DNA of 64,000 nucleotides from Lacrimispora xylanolytica (GCF_026723765.1 NZ_CP113524.1:2093001-2157000); one strand, 5' to 3'; shown: positions 1-9,960, counted from the stretch's first letter. Translations and numbers: made by a program. Notes: generated by a model not told the origin, from the sequence alone.

Positions 1-1269
1 CGGGTGGAACGTCAGATTAAAATGGATCTGGTAAAGATTAAGGATGAGCTTCTTTTAGCCTCCAGAGGCAATAAGATTGCTCTTTTAGAACAGCCGGAAG
101 AAATGGATGATAAGGTAGACAACAATCCACTTAAATTCATTAACTGGCTGCTGCCTGTACAGAACATTGAGCCTGAGATGCTTAAAATCGCATTTATTCA
201 TGCAAAAACCTCTGAAACCTCCAGCTGGACCTATGGGCATGAGCTGGGAAGAATGTATCTGGAGCAGGCCTTTGAAGAAAAAATCGAGACTATGTCATTT
301 TTCCATGGGGACACAGAAGGCGAGGCGAGACGAGCCATGGAACAGGCCCTTTTGGCTGGCTGCAATATGATCTTTACCACGGCTTCTCAGATGATCAATG
401 ATTCCGTAAAGACTGCCATTGACCATCCGGAAGTGAAGATCTTTAACTGTTCCGTTAATATGTCTTATTCCTCCATCTGTACCTATTTTGGAAGAATGTA
501 TGAATCCAAATTCCTTATGGGGGCATTGGCTGCTTCCATGTCTCAGGGAGATAAGCTTGGTTATATCGCGGATTATCCGGTATACGGAACCCTTGCAAAC
601 ATCAATGCGTTTGCTTTGGGGGCCAGAATGATCAATCCCTATGCCGTGGTGTATTTGGAATGGTCCAGGGTGAAAGACAGAGACGCTCATGCGGAGCTGG
701 AGAGCGAAGGGATTACCTTTATATCAGGAGACGATATGATTACCCCCAATGCTCCTTCCAGAGAATACGGACTTTACCAGAAGCTGGGAGACGGCACCCT
801 TAGGAATCTGGCCACACCAATCTGTCACTGGGGAAAGTTCTATGAGAAGATTATTAATATTACCTGCCATGGAGCCTCAGACCGGAAAGAGCTGAAAGGA
901 AAACAGGCCATTAATTACTGGTGGGGAATGTCCGCAGATGTAATTGATGTGATCTGTTCTCATAATCTGCCTCATGGAACCCAGCGGCTCATCAACTTTT
1001 TAAAGAATTCCATTCGGGCAGGAAGTTTTCAGCCTTTTGTAGGAACCATTTATTCTCAGGATGGCAAGATACAGTGTGAGGAAGGAGAAAGCCTTACTCC
1101 GGAAGAGATCACAACCATGAACTGGCTGACAGAGAATATTGTTGGTAAAATTCCTGACTATGAAGAACTTACCGATGAAGCACGGTCACTGGTACGCCTC
1201 CAGGGGCAGACAATATACGACAATGGGGAGATGGAGGAACAGGAGAGTGAAGATTCTGGTATTGGCTGA
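1..1269 (+). CDS. BMP-family (PnrA-like) substrate-binding domain protein, 5' end outside window
   Basis: The frame is open to the window edge, so the true start probably lies upstream; the GTG at 4 has no visible ribosome site. The visible 420 residues contain a basic membrane protein/PnrA-like periplasmic-binding fold from about residue 55 on (start of fold IAFIHAKTSETSSWTYGHE), a family that binds nucleosides or related ligands for ABC importers. No signal peptide or lipobox is visible in this part, and no permease genes follow, so it may instead be the ligand-sensing C-terminal half of a larger cytosolic protein. The C-terminal tail is acidic (EMEEQESEDSGIG). It overlaps the next gene by 23 bp, suggesting translational coupling. 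The domain call is fairly firm; the role is unknown. Confidence 0.7.
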   Translation, partial: RVERQIKMDLVKIKDELLLASRGNKIALLEQPEEMDDKVDNNPLKFINWLLPVQNIEPEMLKIAFIHAKTSETSSWTYGHELGRMYLEQAFEEKIETMSFFHGDTEGEARRAMEQALLAGCNMIFTTASQMINDSVKTAIDHPEVKIFNCSVNMSYSSICTYFGRMYESKFLMGALAASMSQGDKLGYIADYPVYGTLANINAFALGARMINPYAVVYLEWSRVKDRDAHAELESEGITFISGDDMITPNAPSREYGLYQKLGDGTLRNLATPICHWGKFYEKIINITCHGASDRKELKGKQAINYWWGMSADVIDVICSHNLPHGTQRLINFLKNSIRAGSFQPFVGTIYSQDGKIQCEEGESLTPEEITTMNWLTENIVGKIPDYEELTDEARSLVRLQGQTIYDNGEMEEQESEDSGIG

Positions 1270-1876
1270 TCAAGAGTCTAAGTCACTGTACGAATTTTTT
1301 ACACCGGATAAGATAAAGGATATAGATTTAATCATATCCTGCGGAGATTTAAGGGCGGAATATCTTTCTTTTTTCGCCACTTTTTCCAGAGCTCCGGTAT
1401 ATTATGTCCGTGGGAATCATGATTGCAGGTATTTGCAGTGCCCTCCGGAGGGCTGTATCTGCATTGAGGATGATATCGTGACCTACAAAGGGATACGGAT
1501 CATGGGGCTTGGTGGATCCATGGAATACATTCCAGATGCCCCCAATCAGTTTACGGAACGGAAGATGGAGCAGAGGATCAAGCGTATGTGGTGGAAGCTT
1601 AAAAAGAATAAGGGGTTTGATATTTTGGTCACCCATGCTCCGGCATATGAACTTAATGATTTGCCGGATCTTCCTCACAAGGGCTTTTCCTGCTTTAAAG
1701 ATTTAATGGACAAATATTCGCCTCAGTATTTCCTTCATGGCCATGTTCATGCAAATTACGGAAATTCTTTCAAGCGAAAGGACCAATATGGCAGCACCAC
1801 AGTGATTAATGCCTATGAATATGTTATTTTAGATTATCCATGTTCTGGGGAATCTGCCATAGAATCGTGTAATTAG
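1247..1876 (+). CDS. calcineurin-like metallophosphoesterase (YfcE/DR1281-type fold)
   Basis: A 209-residue cytosolic phosphoesterase. Metal-binding motifs are in order: LVLADQES at the N-terminus (in place of the usual D-x-H), ISCGDLR (GD motif), YVRGNHDCRY (GNHD), LVTHAP and FLHGHVHANYG (GHxH). I chose the GTG at 1247 because GGAGGA lies 8 bp upstream and the protein then begins directly with the first beta strand; a longer reading from 1139 adds only residues that overlap the previous gene. The usual first Asp-x-His is D-Q-E here, so the first metal ligand His is missing, which is worth noting. The substrate cannot be predicted. Confidence 0.8.
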   Translation: MKILVLADQESKSLYEFFTPDKIKDIDLIISCGDLRAEYLSFFATFSRAPVYYVRGNHDCRYLQCPPEGCICIEDDIVTYKGIRIMGLGGSMEYIPDAPNQFTERKMEQRIKRMWWKLKKNKGFDILVTHAPAYELNDLPDLPHKGFSCFKDLMDKYSPQYFLHGHVHANYGNSFKRKDQYGSTTVINAYEYVILDYPCSGESAIESCN

Positions 1877-1900
1877 CAGCGTATTGCTGCCATGTTTTTG
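1874..1900 (+). terminator. weak hairpin after the phosphoesterase
   Basis: A short stem, GCAGC at 1876-1880 and GCTGC at 1886-1890 with a 5-base loop, is followed three bases on by TTTTT. It sits at the stop codon and before the ilvN promoter. The stem is short, so termination may be partial. Confidence 0.4.
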
Positions 1901-1952
1901 ACACTTTGCCGTGATATAACTTTAAATTATAATACACATTCCTTTTATTTAA

Positions 1953-1981
1953 TTGACAAACAGTATTTAGGTTGCTATGAT
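1953..1981 (+). promoter_or_regulatory. SigA-type promoter for ilvN-ilvC
   Basis: A perfect TTGACA (1953-1958) and TATGAT (1976-1981) are separated by 17 bp. Transcription would start near 1988, about 26 bases before the ilvN start, leaving no room for a T-box or attenuator leader. Confidence 0.75.
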
Positions 1982-2013
1982 TAAAATCATTAAACAAAAA
2001 GGCAGGGATAAGG

Positions 2014-2514
2014 ATGGAAAGAATAGTACTATCATTATTAGTTGATAATACCTCCGGCGTTTTAAGCCGTGTGGCCGGCTTATTCAGCCGGCGCGGTTAT
2101 AACATTGAAAGCCTGACGGTTGGTGTAACTGCGGATGAAAGATATTCACGAATGACAGTCGTGTCCATCGGTGATCAGGAAATTCTCGATCAGATCGAAA
2201 AGCAGCTGAGAAAGCTGGAGGATGTAAGAGATATTAAAGAGCTAAAGCCTGGAAACTCTGTGTTTCGAGAACTGATTCTAGTCAAGGTGAAGGCCAATTC
2301 CGCACAGCGCCAGGCAGTAAGCGCCATCGCAGATATTTTCAGAGCCACTATTGTTGATGTTGGAAGAGATTCTCTGACTGTCATGCTGACTGGCGATCAG
2401 TCAAAGCTTGATGCTCTCATCAATCTTCTTGAGGATTATGAGATTTTAGAGCTTGCGCGTACAGGTCTCACTGGATTATCCAGAGGATCAGACGATATTC
2501 GTTATCTGCCATAA
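2014..2514 (+). CDS. ilvN: acetolactate synthase small (regulatory) subunit
   Basis: The 166-residue regulatory subunit of acetohydroxyacid synthase, which binds valine and controls the first committed step of valine, leucine and isoleucine synthesis. The N-terminal ACT domain is clear (residues 1-75: LLVDNTSGVLSRVAGLFSRR, NIESLTVG), followed by the typical C-terminal ALS_ss_C domain (ELILVKVKA, GRDSLTVMLTGD). The length matches family members. It precedes ilvC by 105 bp; no large subunit gene (ilvB) is adjacent, so the catalytic partner must be encoded elsewhere. It is probably expressed from the promoter at 1953. Confidence 0.93.
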   Translation: MERIVLSLLVDNTSGVLSRVAGLFSRRGYNIESLTVGVTADERYSRMTVVSIGDQEILDQIEKQLRKLEDVRDIKELKPGNSVFRELILVKVKANSAQRQAVSAIADIFRATIVDVGRDSLTVMLTGDQSKLDALINLLEDYEILELARTGLTGLSRGSDDIRYLP

Positions 2515-2616
2515 CTAAAATCAGCTAGCTAGAGGTATTGCCAAAGGCGGACAGAGAGTCGTCGGCATGGTTCCTTTAACAAATAAATTACGAGTCAATC
2601 AATGAGGAGGAAATAA

Positions 2617-3630
<1,014 letters not shown>

Positions 3631-3642
3631 TCAGATAAATAA

Positions 3643-3686
3643 GATGAGCTTTGAGTGGTAATTACCATTCAAAGCTCATTTTTTGT
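3643..3686. terminator. bidirectional terminator between ilvC and the LysR gene
   Basis: A long stem formed by ATGAGCTTTGA at 3644 and TCAAAGCTCAT at 3669-3679, extended by TGGTA/TACCA around ATTA, is followed by TTTTTT. It serves ilvC on the + strand and probably the convergent regulator on the - strand. Confidence 0.8.
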
Positions 3687-3707
3687 AAAAAAATGTTGCT
3701 GTTTCTT

Positions 3708-4613
3708 CTATATAAAAGTGTTCCTCATACTAATCTTCATTGCTTCAAAGAATTTTTCCATAGCTGTTGACATACCGTACGGATTGTATGCGAATCCAAC
3801 GGTCCTTTTCTTGATATTATTCTCCATAGGAACCAGGACCAGATCTCCCTGATCCAGTTCTTTCTGAACAAAGTCCTTAATGACACAGCCGATTCCCATA
3901 CCTATCTTGGCGAACTCAATGAGCAGATCCATGGTAGTGACCTCCAATAGCTGATTGGGGACGATCTGGTTCTCGTTTAAATACTCATCAATATATTTCC
4001 TTGTCATATTGTTCTTATCTAATAAAAGGATATTACCCGTTTGAAACAGGTCTGCATCCTGTCCTTCTCTTAAGTATAAGTTATTTAAATATGATTTCGT
4101 TGCAACAAAGGTATCCTGGATCTCCATAACAGGGTTAAAAAGTAAAGGACGCCGGTTGGAAGGCTCTGCAATGAGACCGAGATCAATTCTCTGCTGCTCC
4201 AGCATATTCACGGTATGTGCTGTAGACTGACTTTCAATTGTAATCTTAATATGAGGATATTTCTCGATAAATCCTTTTAAATATGGAAGTAAAATGTATT
4301 TACACAGGGTATTGCTCACACCGATTCTCAAATGGCCTATATGAAAATCCTTGATGCGTTTTAGCTCCTGTTCTCCCTGTGCCAATGCTTCAAAGGCGGC
4401 TTTTGTATGATTGTATAAAAGCTTCCCCTCATCCGTAAGCTGGACACCTCTTGAATTTCTGGTAAAGAGAGAAACTCCCAGGCTTCCTTCCAGCTTGCTG
4501 ATGGATTTGCTGATGGCAGGCTGGCTAATAAACAGTTCTTTTGCCGCTCTTGATATATTTCCGGCTTTCGCAACTTCATAAAAAATCTTATACTGGGATA
4601 AGTTCTGCTCCAT
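3708..4613 (-). CDS. LysR-family transcriptional regulator, probable regulator of leuCD
   Basis: A 301-residue LysR-type protein with an N-terminal winged helix-turn-helix (residues 1-60; AKAGNISRAAKELFISQPAI) and a C-terminal LysR substrate-binding domain from about 88 on. The ATG at 4613 is preferred over the longer reading from 4646 because the HTH then begins in the family position, and AGAGG lies 10 bases upstream. It is transcribed divergently from leuC, the classic arrangement for a LysR activator of its neighbour, so control of leucine genes is inferred. The effector is unknown. Confidence 0.85.
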   Translation of the reverse strand: MEQNLSQYKIFYEVAKAGNISRAAKELFISQPAISKSISKLEGSLGVSLFTRNSRGVQLTDEGKLLYNHTKAAFEALAQGEQELKRIKDFHIGHLRIGVSNTLCKYILLPYLKGFIEKYPHIKITIESQSTAHTVNMLEQQRIDLGLIAEPSNRRPLLFNPVMEIQDTFVATKSYLNNLYLREGQDADLFQTGNILLLDKNNMTRKYIDEYLNENQIVPNQLLEVTTMDLLIEFAKIGMGIGCVIKDFVQKELDQGDLVLVPMENNIKKRTVGFAYNPYGMSTAMEKFFEAMKISMRNTFI

Positions 4614-4671
4614 GCTTAAGTTTCCTCTCATCCTATAACTAGTCATTATATTAAATATTCATATTATGTAT

Positions 4672-4700
4672 TTCTATTATATCAATAAGTATGCTAGAAT
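4672..4700 (+). promoter_or_regulatory. probable leuC promoter in the divergent regulator-leuC gap
   Basis: TAGAAT at 4695-4700 is a fair -10 hexamer; the -35 position 17 bp upstream (TTCTAT, 4672-4677) is poor, as expected for an activator-dependent promoter. The gap 4614-4760 is very A+T-rich and holds several imperfect dyads suited to LysR binding, but no single operator can be fixed by eye. Confidence 0.45.
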
Positions 4701-4760
4701 GTAAAGCAGTAAAATGATAGAGGTTCTTAGGGAAAATGGACCAACAGGAGGATGCAGACT

Positions 4761-6026
4761 ATGGGAATGACGATGACCCAGAAAATTCTGGCAGCTCACG
4801 CGGGGCTTGATGAAGTCAGGGCTGGACAGTTAATTGAAGCTGATTTGGATCTGGTACTGGGGAATGATATTACATCACCGGTTGCCATAAAAGAGATGGA
4901 GAAATTTAACAAGGAAACAATTTTCAATAAGGACAAAATTGCCCTGGTAATGGACCATTTTGCTCCAAATAAAGACATAAAGTCTGCGGAAAATTGTAAA
5001 TGCTGTCGTGATTTTGCTGCCCGTCATGAAATCTCCAATTATTTCGATGTGGGGGAGATGGGAATTGAACATGCTCTTCTTCCTGAAAAAGGACTGGTGG
5101 TTGCGGGAGATGCAGTCATTGGTGCGGATTCCCATACCTGTACCTATGGGGCACTCGGTGCATTTTCCACTGGAGTGGGAAGTACTGACATGGCGGCAGG
5201 TATGGTTACTGGAAAAGCTTGGTTTAAGGTGCCCTCTGCCATTAAGTTTGAGCTCATTGGAAAACCAAATAAGTGGGTCAGCGGAAAAGATGTAATCCTC
5301 CATATCATAGGTATGATTGGAGTGGATGGAGCGCTTTATAAATCCATGGAGTTTACTGGAGATGGAATTAAAAACCTGACCATGGATGACCGCTTTACCA
5401 TCTGCAATATGGCCATTGAGGCTGGCGGAAAGAATGGAATCATTCCAGTGGATGAATTAGCCATCCAGTACATGAAGGATCATTCCAAACGCGATTTTAA
5501 GATCTTTGAGGCGGATGAGGATGCGGAATACGAGAAAGTTTATACCATTGATTTAGGTAAGCTTGAGCCAACGATTTCATTCCCTCACCTTCCGGAAAAT
5601 ACAAGGACTATCGGAACGTTCGATGAGGTAAAGGTGGATCAGGCCGTGATTGGCTCCTGTACCAACGGAAGGCTTGATGATATGCGAATTGCAGCCGCTG
5701 TTTTAAAAGGCAGAAAGGTTGCCAAAAATGTACGCTGTATCGTAATTCCTGCAACTCAGGAGATTTATTTACAGTCCATGAGAGAAGGATTATTAGAAAT
5801 CTTCATAGAAGCCGGAGCCATTGTCAGTACCCCTACCTGCGGTCCTTGTCTTGGAGGCTATATGGGAATTCTCGCAAAGGGAGAACGATGTATTTCCACT
5901 ACCAACCGAAACTTTGTGGGACGTATGGGCCATGTAGAGTCAGAAGTATATTTAGCCAGTCCTGCTGTAGCGGCCGCCAGCGCAGTCACTGGACATATAT
6001 CAGCACCGGAAGAATTGGGATTATAG
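4761..6026 (+). CDS. leuC: 3-isopropylmalate dehydratase large subunit
   Basis: The aconitase-family [4Fe-4S] subunit (421 aa) of isopropylmalate isomerase in leucine synthesis. Cluster ligands are visible in GSCTNGR (about residue 300) and in [10 protein letters not shown] (about 360); [13 protein letters not shown] and [11 protein letters not shown] are also typical. The start is decided by spacing: AGGAGG at 4746-4751 abuts the first ATG (4752) but lies 9 bp before the ATG at 4761, which also gives the family N-terminus [15 protein letters not shown]. leuD follows after 13 bp. Confidence 0.95.
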   Translation: MGMTMTQKILAAHAGLDEVRAGQLIEADLDLVLGNDITSPVAIKEMEKFNKETIFNKDKIALVMDHFAPNKDIKSAENCKCCRDFAARHEISNYFDVGEMGIEHALLPEKGLVVAGDAVIGADSHTCTYGALGAFSTGVGSTDMAAGMVTGKAWFKVPSAIKFELIGKPNKWVSGKDVILHIIGMIGVDGALYKSMEFTGDGIKNLTMDDRFTICNMAIEAGGKNGIIPVDELAIQYMKDHSKRDFKIFEADEDAEYEKVYTIDLGKLEPTISFPHLPENTRTIGTFDEVKVDQAVIGSCTNGRLDDMRIAAAVLKGRKVAKNVRCIVIPATQEIYLQSMREGLLEIFIEAGAIVSTPTCGPCLGGYMGILAKGERCISTTNRNFVGRMGHVESEVYLASPAVAAASAVTGHISAPEELGL

Positions 6027-6039
6027 GAGGAAGTGTGAC

Positions 6040-6528
6040 ATGAATGCAAGTGGATCTGTTTTTAAATATGGTGATAATGTGGATACGGATGTCATCATCC
6101 CGGCAAGGTATTTAAATATAACGGATGGGTATGAGCTGGCAAAGCACTGTATGGAAGACATTGACAAGGATTTTGTTTCCAAGGTAAAAAAAGGAGATAT
6201 CATTGTAGCCAATAAAAACTTTGGCTGTGGTTCTTCCAGGGAGCATGCCCCTCTTGTCATCAAATGTGCAGGAGTGAGCTGTGTCATTGCTGAGACCTTT
6301 GCCAGGATTTTCTATCGGAATGCCATTAACATCGGTCTTCCTATTATAGAATGTCCAGAGGCTGCCAAGGCCATTCAGGCAGGAGATCATGTATCGGTGA
6401 ATTTCGACACAGGAATCATAACCAATGAATCGACAGGAGAATCCTATCAGGGAGAGGCATTTCCACCCTTTATGCAGGAAATTATTTCAGCAGGTGGGTT
6501 GTTTCCTTATATTAATAAGAAGAAATAA
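6040..6528 (+). CDS. leuD: 3-isopropylmalate dehydratase small subunit
   Basis: The swivel-domain subunit (162 aa) that pairs with LeuC. Typical motifs are [17 protein letters not shown] (residues 7-23) and [16 protein letters not shown] (about 60-75), the conserved substrate-binding loop. The length matches the bacterial/archaeal LeuD group. It is co-transcribed with leuC (13-bp gap, good ribosome site GAGGAAG). No leuA or leuB is present in the window. Confidence 0.95.
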   Translation: MNASGSVFKYGDNVDTDVIIPARYLNITDGYELAKHCMEDIDKDFVSKVKKGDIIVANKNFGCGSSREHAPLVIKCAGVSCVIAETFARIFYRNAINIGLPIIECPEAAKAIQAGDHVSVNFDTGIITNESTGESYQGEAFPPFMQEIISAGGLFPYINKKK

Positions 6529-6662
6529 GGAAATTTCCATGGGAAATGGGTCCGTAATTGTCAGATACTGCATTTGGCGATTCCGGATCCATTTTGCATG
6601 AAACGTTGAAATTATCAAGCTTGCGTATTATAATTAGAAAAAAATACAGGGAGTGGAATTCA

Positions 6663-7136
6663 ATGGTAAAGACGAATGCAATGCGAATGCTTGATAAGGC
6701 AGGTATTTCTTACAGCACAAAGGAATATGAAGTGGATGAAAATGATCTCTCTGGAAGCCATGTGGCAGATCTTATGGGAGTCGATCATGGAAGTATCTTT
6801 AAGACTCTTGTATTAAAAGGAGAAAAAACAGGATATTTGGTCTGCTGTATTCCGGTTGATGGAGAGCTGGATTTAAAAAAAGTGGCAAAAGCAGCTGGGG
6901 ATAAGAAAGCGGAGATGATTCCCATGAAGGATCTTCAGGGAATTACAGGATATATCAGAGGAGGCTGCTCTCCGGTAGGAATGAAAAAGCTGTTTCCGAC
7001 ATTTATTGATGAATCAGCCCTTAAATATCCACAAATCGCAGTAAGCGGAGGGGTGAGAGGCCAGCAGATCATCATCGATCCTCAGAGTCTGGTAGACTTT
7101 ATCAGGGGTAAATTTGTCAATCTCATGCATATTTAG
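6663..7136 (+). CDS. YbaK/EbsC-family aminoacyl-tRNA deacylase
   Basis: A 157-residue YbaK/ProX-superfamily protein, most like Cys-tRNA(Pro) deacylases that hydrolyse mischarged tRNA in the cytosol. Visible motifs: VFKTLVL-like FKTLVLKG, CCIPVDGELDLKKVAKAAG and the conserved GYIRGGCSPVGMKK, where the GGxSP-type loop carries the catalytic region. The ATG at 6663 was chosen over 6558 because GGGAG lies upstream and the length then equals the family norm. It is 134 bp beyond leuD and may be read through from it. Confidence 0.85.
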   Translation: MVKTNAMRMLDKAGISYSTKEYEVDENDLSGSHVADLMGVDHGSIFKTLVLKGEKTGYLVCCIPVDGELDLKKVAKAAGDKKAEMIPMKDLQGITGYIRGGCSPVGMKKLFPTFIDESALKYPQIAVSGGVRGQQIIIDPQSLVDFIRGKFVNLMHI

Positions 7137-7339
7137 TTTACATAAAACAAAAATGAGGTGGACTGGCTTTTGTTGGAAAAATGAATAATTAACATAAATG
7201 TAACACTATTGTAAAAGATTGATGGAAATATAACATAAAAAAATGAGTCAAAACCAGCGTTACATAGTGCAATAAAACCAAAAAATAAAAAAGCAGGAAA
7301 TATCAAAAGTTAAAATATCACAAAAATGTTAAATCCCCA

Positions 7340-7369
7340 TTGACTTTTTTAACATGCTTCTTCTATAAT
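7340..7369 (+). promoter_or_regulatory. SigA-type promoter of the SleB-like hydrolase
   Basis: TTGACT (7340-7345) and TATAAT (7364-7369) are 18 bp apart. The preceding 200 bases (7137-7339) are A+T-rich, with no gene visible. Confidence 0.7.
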
Positions 7370-7372
7370 TAC

Positions 7373-7411
7373 GGCTGTCACCCGGTAACGGTTGTGGAAT
7401 GTGTTCACAGC
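7373..7411 (+). other. hairpin-forming 5' leader of the SleB-like gene
   Basis: GGCTGT at 7373-7378 can pair with ACAGCC at 7406-7411, enclosing a small CCG-GTAA-CGG stem. It sits just at the predicted transcript start, so it would form the 5' end of the mRNA. I do not recognise a known riboswitch in it. Confidence 0.4.
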
Positions 7412-7444
7412 CAAGGCAAGTGAGATAAGAGAAGAGGAGTATGT

Positions 7445-8332
7445 ATGCTTACACTACGCTCTATCCTTCAGCAGATTTGTCAATTCTTCAGAGGCATGGC
7501 CGTTAAGGTCACAAAAAGAATGTATCGTTCTTCCGCAGTTTTTATGACGGGAGCTGCAGTGATTACTGTCGTTGCGTTTACCTCAACAGGATTTGGCAGC
7601 GGTGGCAGAAATGCCCTGACCGCATTTGCAGAAACGCCAGCACCAAAAGATGCTGCTGAAGAAGAACATGTTGAAGATGAGGAAACAGTTGCTAAAGCAA
7701 ATGTACAAATTACGCTTACCGACGCCAAGATACAGGCACAGCAGTTAGCCGGTAATCTACTGGTCAAACAGGTCATTGAAAAACAGGAGCTTGAAAAAGA
7801 CTCTCTGGCCCAGATAAAGCTTATCAATACTCAGATAGCGATGGAGAATGAGGCGAAACGGCAAGCGGAAGAAGCAGCTAAGAAGGCAGAAGAAGAAAGA
7901 AAAGCAGCAGAGGAAGCAGCCAGAAAGGCCGAAGAAGAAAAAGCGGCCCATGCCACAGCTGTCAATCAGGACGATTATCAGGTACTACTTAAAATCGTTC
8001 AGGCAGAAGCAGGAGTATGCGATGATAAGGGCAAGATTCTTGTAGCAAATGTTATTTTAAACCGTGTAAAAAGCGGTAAATTCCCGGATACAGTAAGAGG
8101 AGTGGTTTATTCCCCTTCCCAGTTTTCCCCTGTATCAAACGGAAGCATCAATACCGTAAAGGTGACGGAGAACACCAAAGCGTGCGTTGACCGCGCTCTG
8201 TCCGGAGAAGATTATTCTGATGGAGCTTTATACTTTATGAACCGGAGAGGTTCAAGAAGCGGAGCTGTCCGCTGGTTTGACTCCCGGCTGACCTATTTGT
8301 TCCAGCATGGAAACCATGAATTTTTTAAATAA
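7445..8332 (+). CDS. SleB-type cell wall hydrolase with Ala/Glu/Lys-rich coiled coil
   Basis: A 295-residue exported or membrane-anchored peptidoglycan hydrolase. An uncleaved or cleavable hydrophobic segment lies at about residues 30-55 (SAVFMTGAAVITVVAF), then an acidic linker, a long charged coiled coil (about 120-172, repeats of EEAAKKAEEE) and a C-terminal Hydrolase_2/SleB domain (about 180-295). The latter shows the usual ILLIVQAEAG-type start (LLKIVQAEAG), VANVILNRV and ALYFMNRRGS. The SleB fold cuts glycan strands and is known from spore cortex lysis, but coiled-coil versions like this are also vegetative. The vegetative-type promoter favours a growth role. Confidence 0.85.
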   Translation: MLTLRSILQQICQFFRGMAVKVTKRMYRSSAVFMTGAAVITVVAFTSTGFGSGGRNALTAFAETPAPKDAAEEEHVEDEETVAKANVQITLTDAKIQAQQLAGNLLVKQVIEKQELEKDSLAQIKLINTQIAMENEAKRQAEEAAKKAEEERKAAEEAARKAEEEKAAHATAVNQDDYQVLLKIVQAEAGVCDDKGKILVANVILNRVKSGKFPDTVRGVVYSPSQFSPVSNGSINTVKVTENTKACVDRALSGEDYSDGALYFMNRRGSRSGAVRWFDSRLTYLFQHGNHEFFK

Positions 8333-8337
8333 AAGCA

Positions 8338-8367
8338 TTGTGAAATAATCTACTTTTGGTGTATACT
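8338..8367 (+). promoter_or_regulatory. probable promoter of the YhcH-family gene
   Basis: TTGTGA (8338-8343) and TATACT (8362-8367) are 18 bp apart, about 70 bases before the start at 8437. Confidence 0.5.
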
Positions 8368-8436
8368 ATACTTATCTGCAGGTTCCCATGGAGGACTGCT
8401 GTCAAATGATACTATACGCTAAAGGAGAGTACGACT

Positions 8437-8901
8437 ATGATTTTTGACTCAGCAAAGAACCTTGATTTTTACAAAAACCTTGGGGTGGAAGGAAGATACG
8501 CAAAAGCAGTGGATTTTCTTAAGAACACCGATTTGGAGAACCTGGCGCCAGGTAAATATGAAATAGACGGCAAGAACGTTTTTGCCAATGTAGTAGAGTA
8601 TACAACAATTCCTTGGGAAGAAGCGAAGTATGAAACACACCGTGATTATTCTGATATTCAATACGTAATATCCGGTACTGAGACCATGACATATGCTCCA
8701 ATCGACGAACTGAATATAAAGGTACCTTATAACGAAGAAAAAGATGTTGTATTTTACGACAATGAAAATCCAGGCTTAAAGGTAGTAGTAAAAGCTGGAG
8801 AATATATGATTTTTAATCCTTGGGATGGTCATAAGCCTAAGGCTGCAGCCGGAGAACCGGCACCAATTAAAAAAGTTATTGTTAAAATCAAAGAGAATTA
8901 A
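8437..8901 (+). CDS. YhcH/YjgK/YiaL-family protein
   Basis: A 154-residue DUF386 protein, a cupin-like fold with metal-binding residues. The segments WEEAKYETHRDYSDIQYVIS and KAGEYMIFNPWDGHKPKAA carry the conserved His/Glu/Gln positions of the family. Members occur in sugar-acid, sialic acid and uronate pathways, often as anomerase-like helpers. The convergent neighbour is a pectinesterase, so a link to pectin-derived uronates is possible but only inferred. GGAGAG lies before the ATG. Confidence 0.8.
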   Translation: MIFDSAKNLDFYKNLGVEGRYAKAVDFLKNTDLENLAPGKYEIDGKNVFANVVEYTTIPWEEAKYETHRDYSDIQYVISGTETMTYAPIDELNIKVPYNEEKDVVFYDNENPGLKVVVKAGEYMIFNPWDGHKPKAAAGEPAPIKKVIVKIKEN

Positions 8902-8908
8902 TAGGTTA

Positions 8909-8950
8909 GGGGATTCGTACCCGCTGCTGCGGACGAATCCCCTGTTTTTT
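8909..8950. terminator. bidirectional terminator, YhcH-family gene and pectinesterase
   Basis: A perfect 10-bp stem, GGGGATTCGT (8909-8918) with ACGAATCCCC (8933-8942), is followed by TGTTTTTT; it overlaps the stop region of the convergent pectinesterase. Confidence 0.85.
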
Positions 8951-9914
8951 ATGGTCTCCAGTGATCTGCGCCGCATAGTACGGCATCTTTCGTATACTTC
9001 ATCAGTTCTTCTTCAGTCAGACGGAAAATCCAGTCCGGACGCTTTTCCATGACGGCTCCAGGCCCATAGCTGCCGTATTCGGCATAAAAAGCGTGTTTGT
9101 GAGCTGCCTCTTTGTTCCAGTCATCCCAGCCCTCTTTGCAGATATGATCATCCATAAAGCAGTTGATGAGAACGGTTTTTGCGTATTCTCTCCAGGGGCG
9201 GCCTAAATAGGCATTGTTTGGAGGACAGTTGCTCTCAAACCGGCAGTCTGTCATAACATATCCATATTCCTGACCTTCTGGGGTAGAAGCGGCAGTTACA
9301 TAGCTGCTGATTTCTTTCCCTGTGTATTTAGAGAAGAAGGTGCATTCTTCAAAATAAGCCGTTGCGCTGCCAAAGATGAAATCCACATCTCCCTCAATGT
9401 AACAGTCCTTGTAATAATGGCGTCCATTGATTCTGGGAGCATGCTGCTTTGGTCCTATAAATCCATTGACTTCAATTTCCTTAGGAGGAAGCGGGCCAGT
9501 AAATAAGGTATCCTGATTGCCCAGAAGCCGGCAATTTTCAAATACAAGACGGTCGCCGTCTGCATATAAGGCAAGTGCCTGTCCTACTTCTGTTCCAATT
9601 CCTGCACTGTTTTCAAATGTAATGTTTTTTGCAGTGAAATCATGGGTATCAATGAGGCAGGAATACGTACGGAAGGTTCCCCGTTTCATTCCATCGTCCA
9701 TCATCATTTTTGCGTAAAGATCGTAGGAGAGAATCGTTGTCTCCGGGTCTTCACCTTGAAACGTAACGTGTGGAATTGTAACTGTAATCTGCTCTTTATA
9801 AAAGCCCTTGTGAATAAATAATATCTGTTCGGATGAGTTATCCTTTGGCAATGAACTCAGGGCTTCCATGATGCTTTTAAAATCTCCGGTGCCGTCCTGT
9901 GCAATGTGAATCAT
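8949..9914 (-). CDS. pectinesterase (CE8), no signal peptide
   Basis: A right-handed beta-helix pectin methylesterase (321 aa) removing methyl groups from polygalacturonate. Catalytic motifs are in order: GNQDTLF (first Asp region), DFIFGSATAYFEEC (second Asp) and YLGRPWREYAKTVL (Arg/Trp). The ATG at 9914 has GGAAAGAAGG upstream and gives the usual MIHIAQDGTGDF start. With this start there is no signal peptide, so the enzyme appears cytosolic and would act on imported methylated oligogalacturonides. It has its own promoter and is divergent from pckA. Confidence 0.9.
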   Translation of the reverse strand: MIHIAQDGTGDFKSIMEALSSLPKDNSSEQILFIHKGFYKEQITVTIPHVTFQGEDPETTILSYDLYAKMMMDDGMKRGTFRTYSCLIDTHDFTAKNITFENSAGIGTEVGQALALYADGDRLVFENCRLLGNQDTLFTGPLPPKEIEVNGFIGPKQHAPRINGRHYYKDCYIEGDVDFIFGSATAYFEECTFFSKYTGKEISSYVTAASTPEGQEYGYVMTDCRFESNCPPNNAYLGRPWREYAKTVLINCFMDDHICKEGWDDWNKEAAHKHAFYAEYGSYGPGAVMEKRPDWIFRLTEEELMKYTKDAVLCGADHWRP

Positions 9915-9960
9915 ATCGAACCTTCTTTCCTTTTGTGTACAAAATGCAAAACATACACTA

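Noticed and set aside
7137-7444. c-di-AMP (ydaO) riboswitch ahead of the wall hydrolase
   Set aside because: I could not find the conserved core segments; the leader after the promoter is only about 70 bases, too short for that class.
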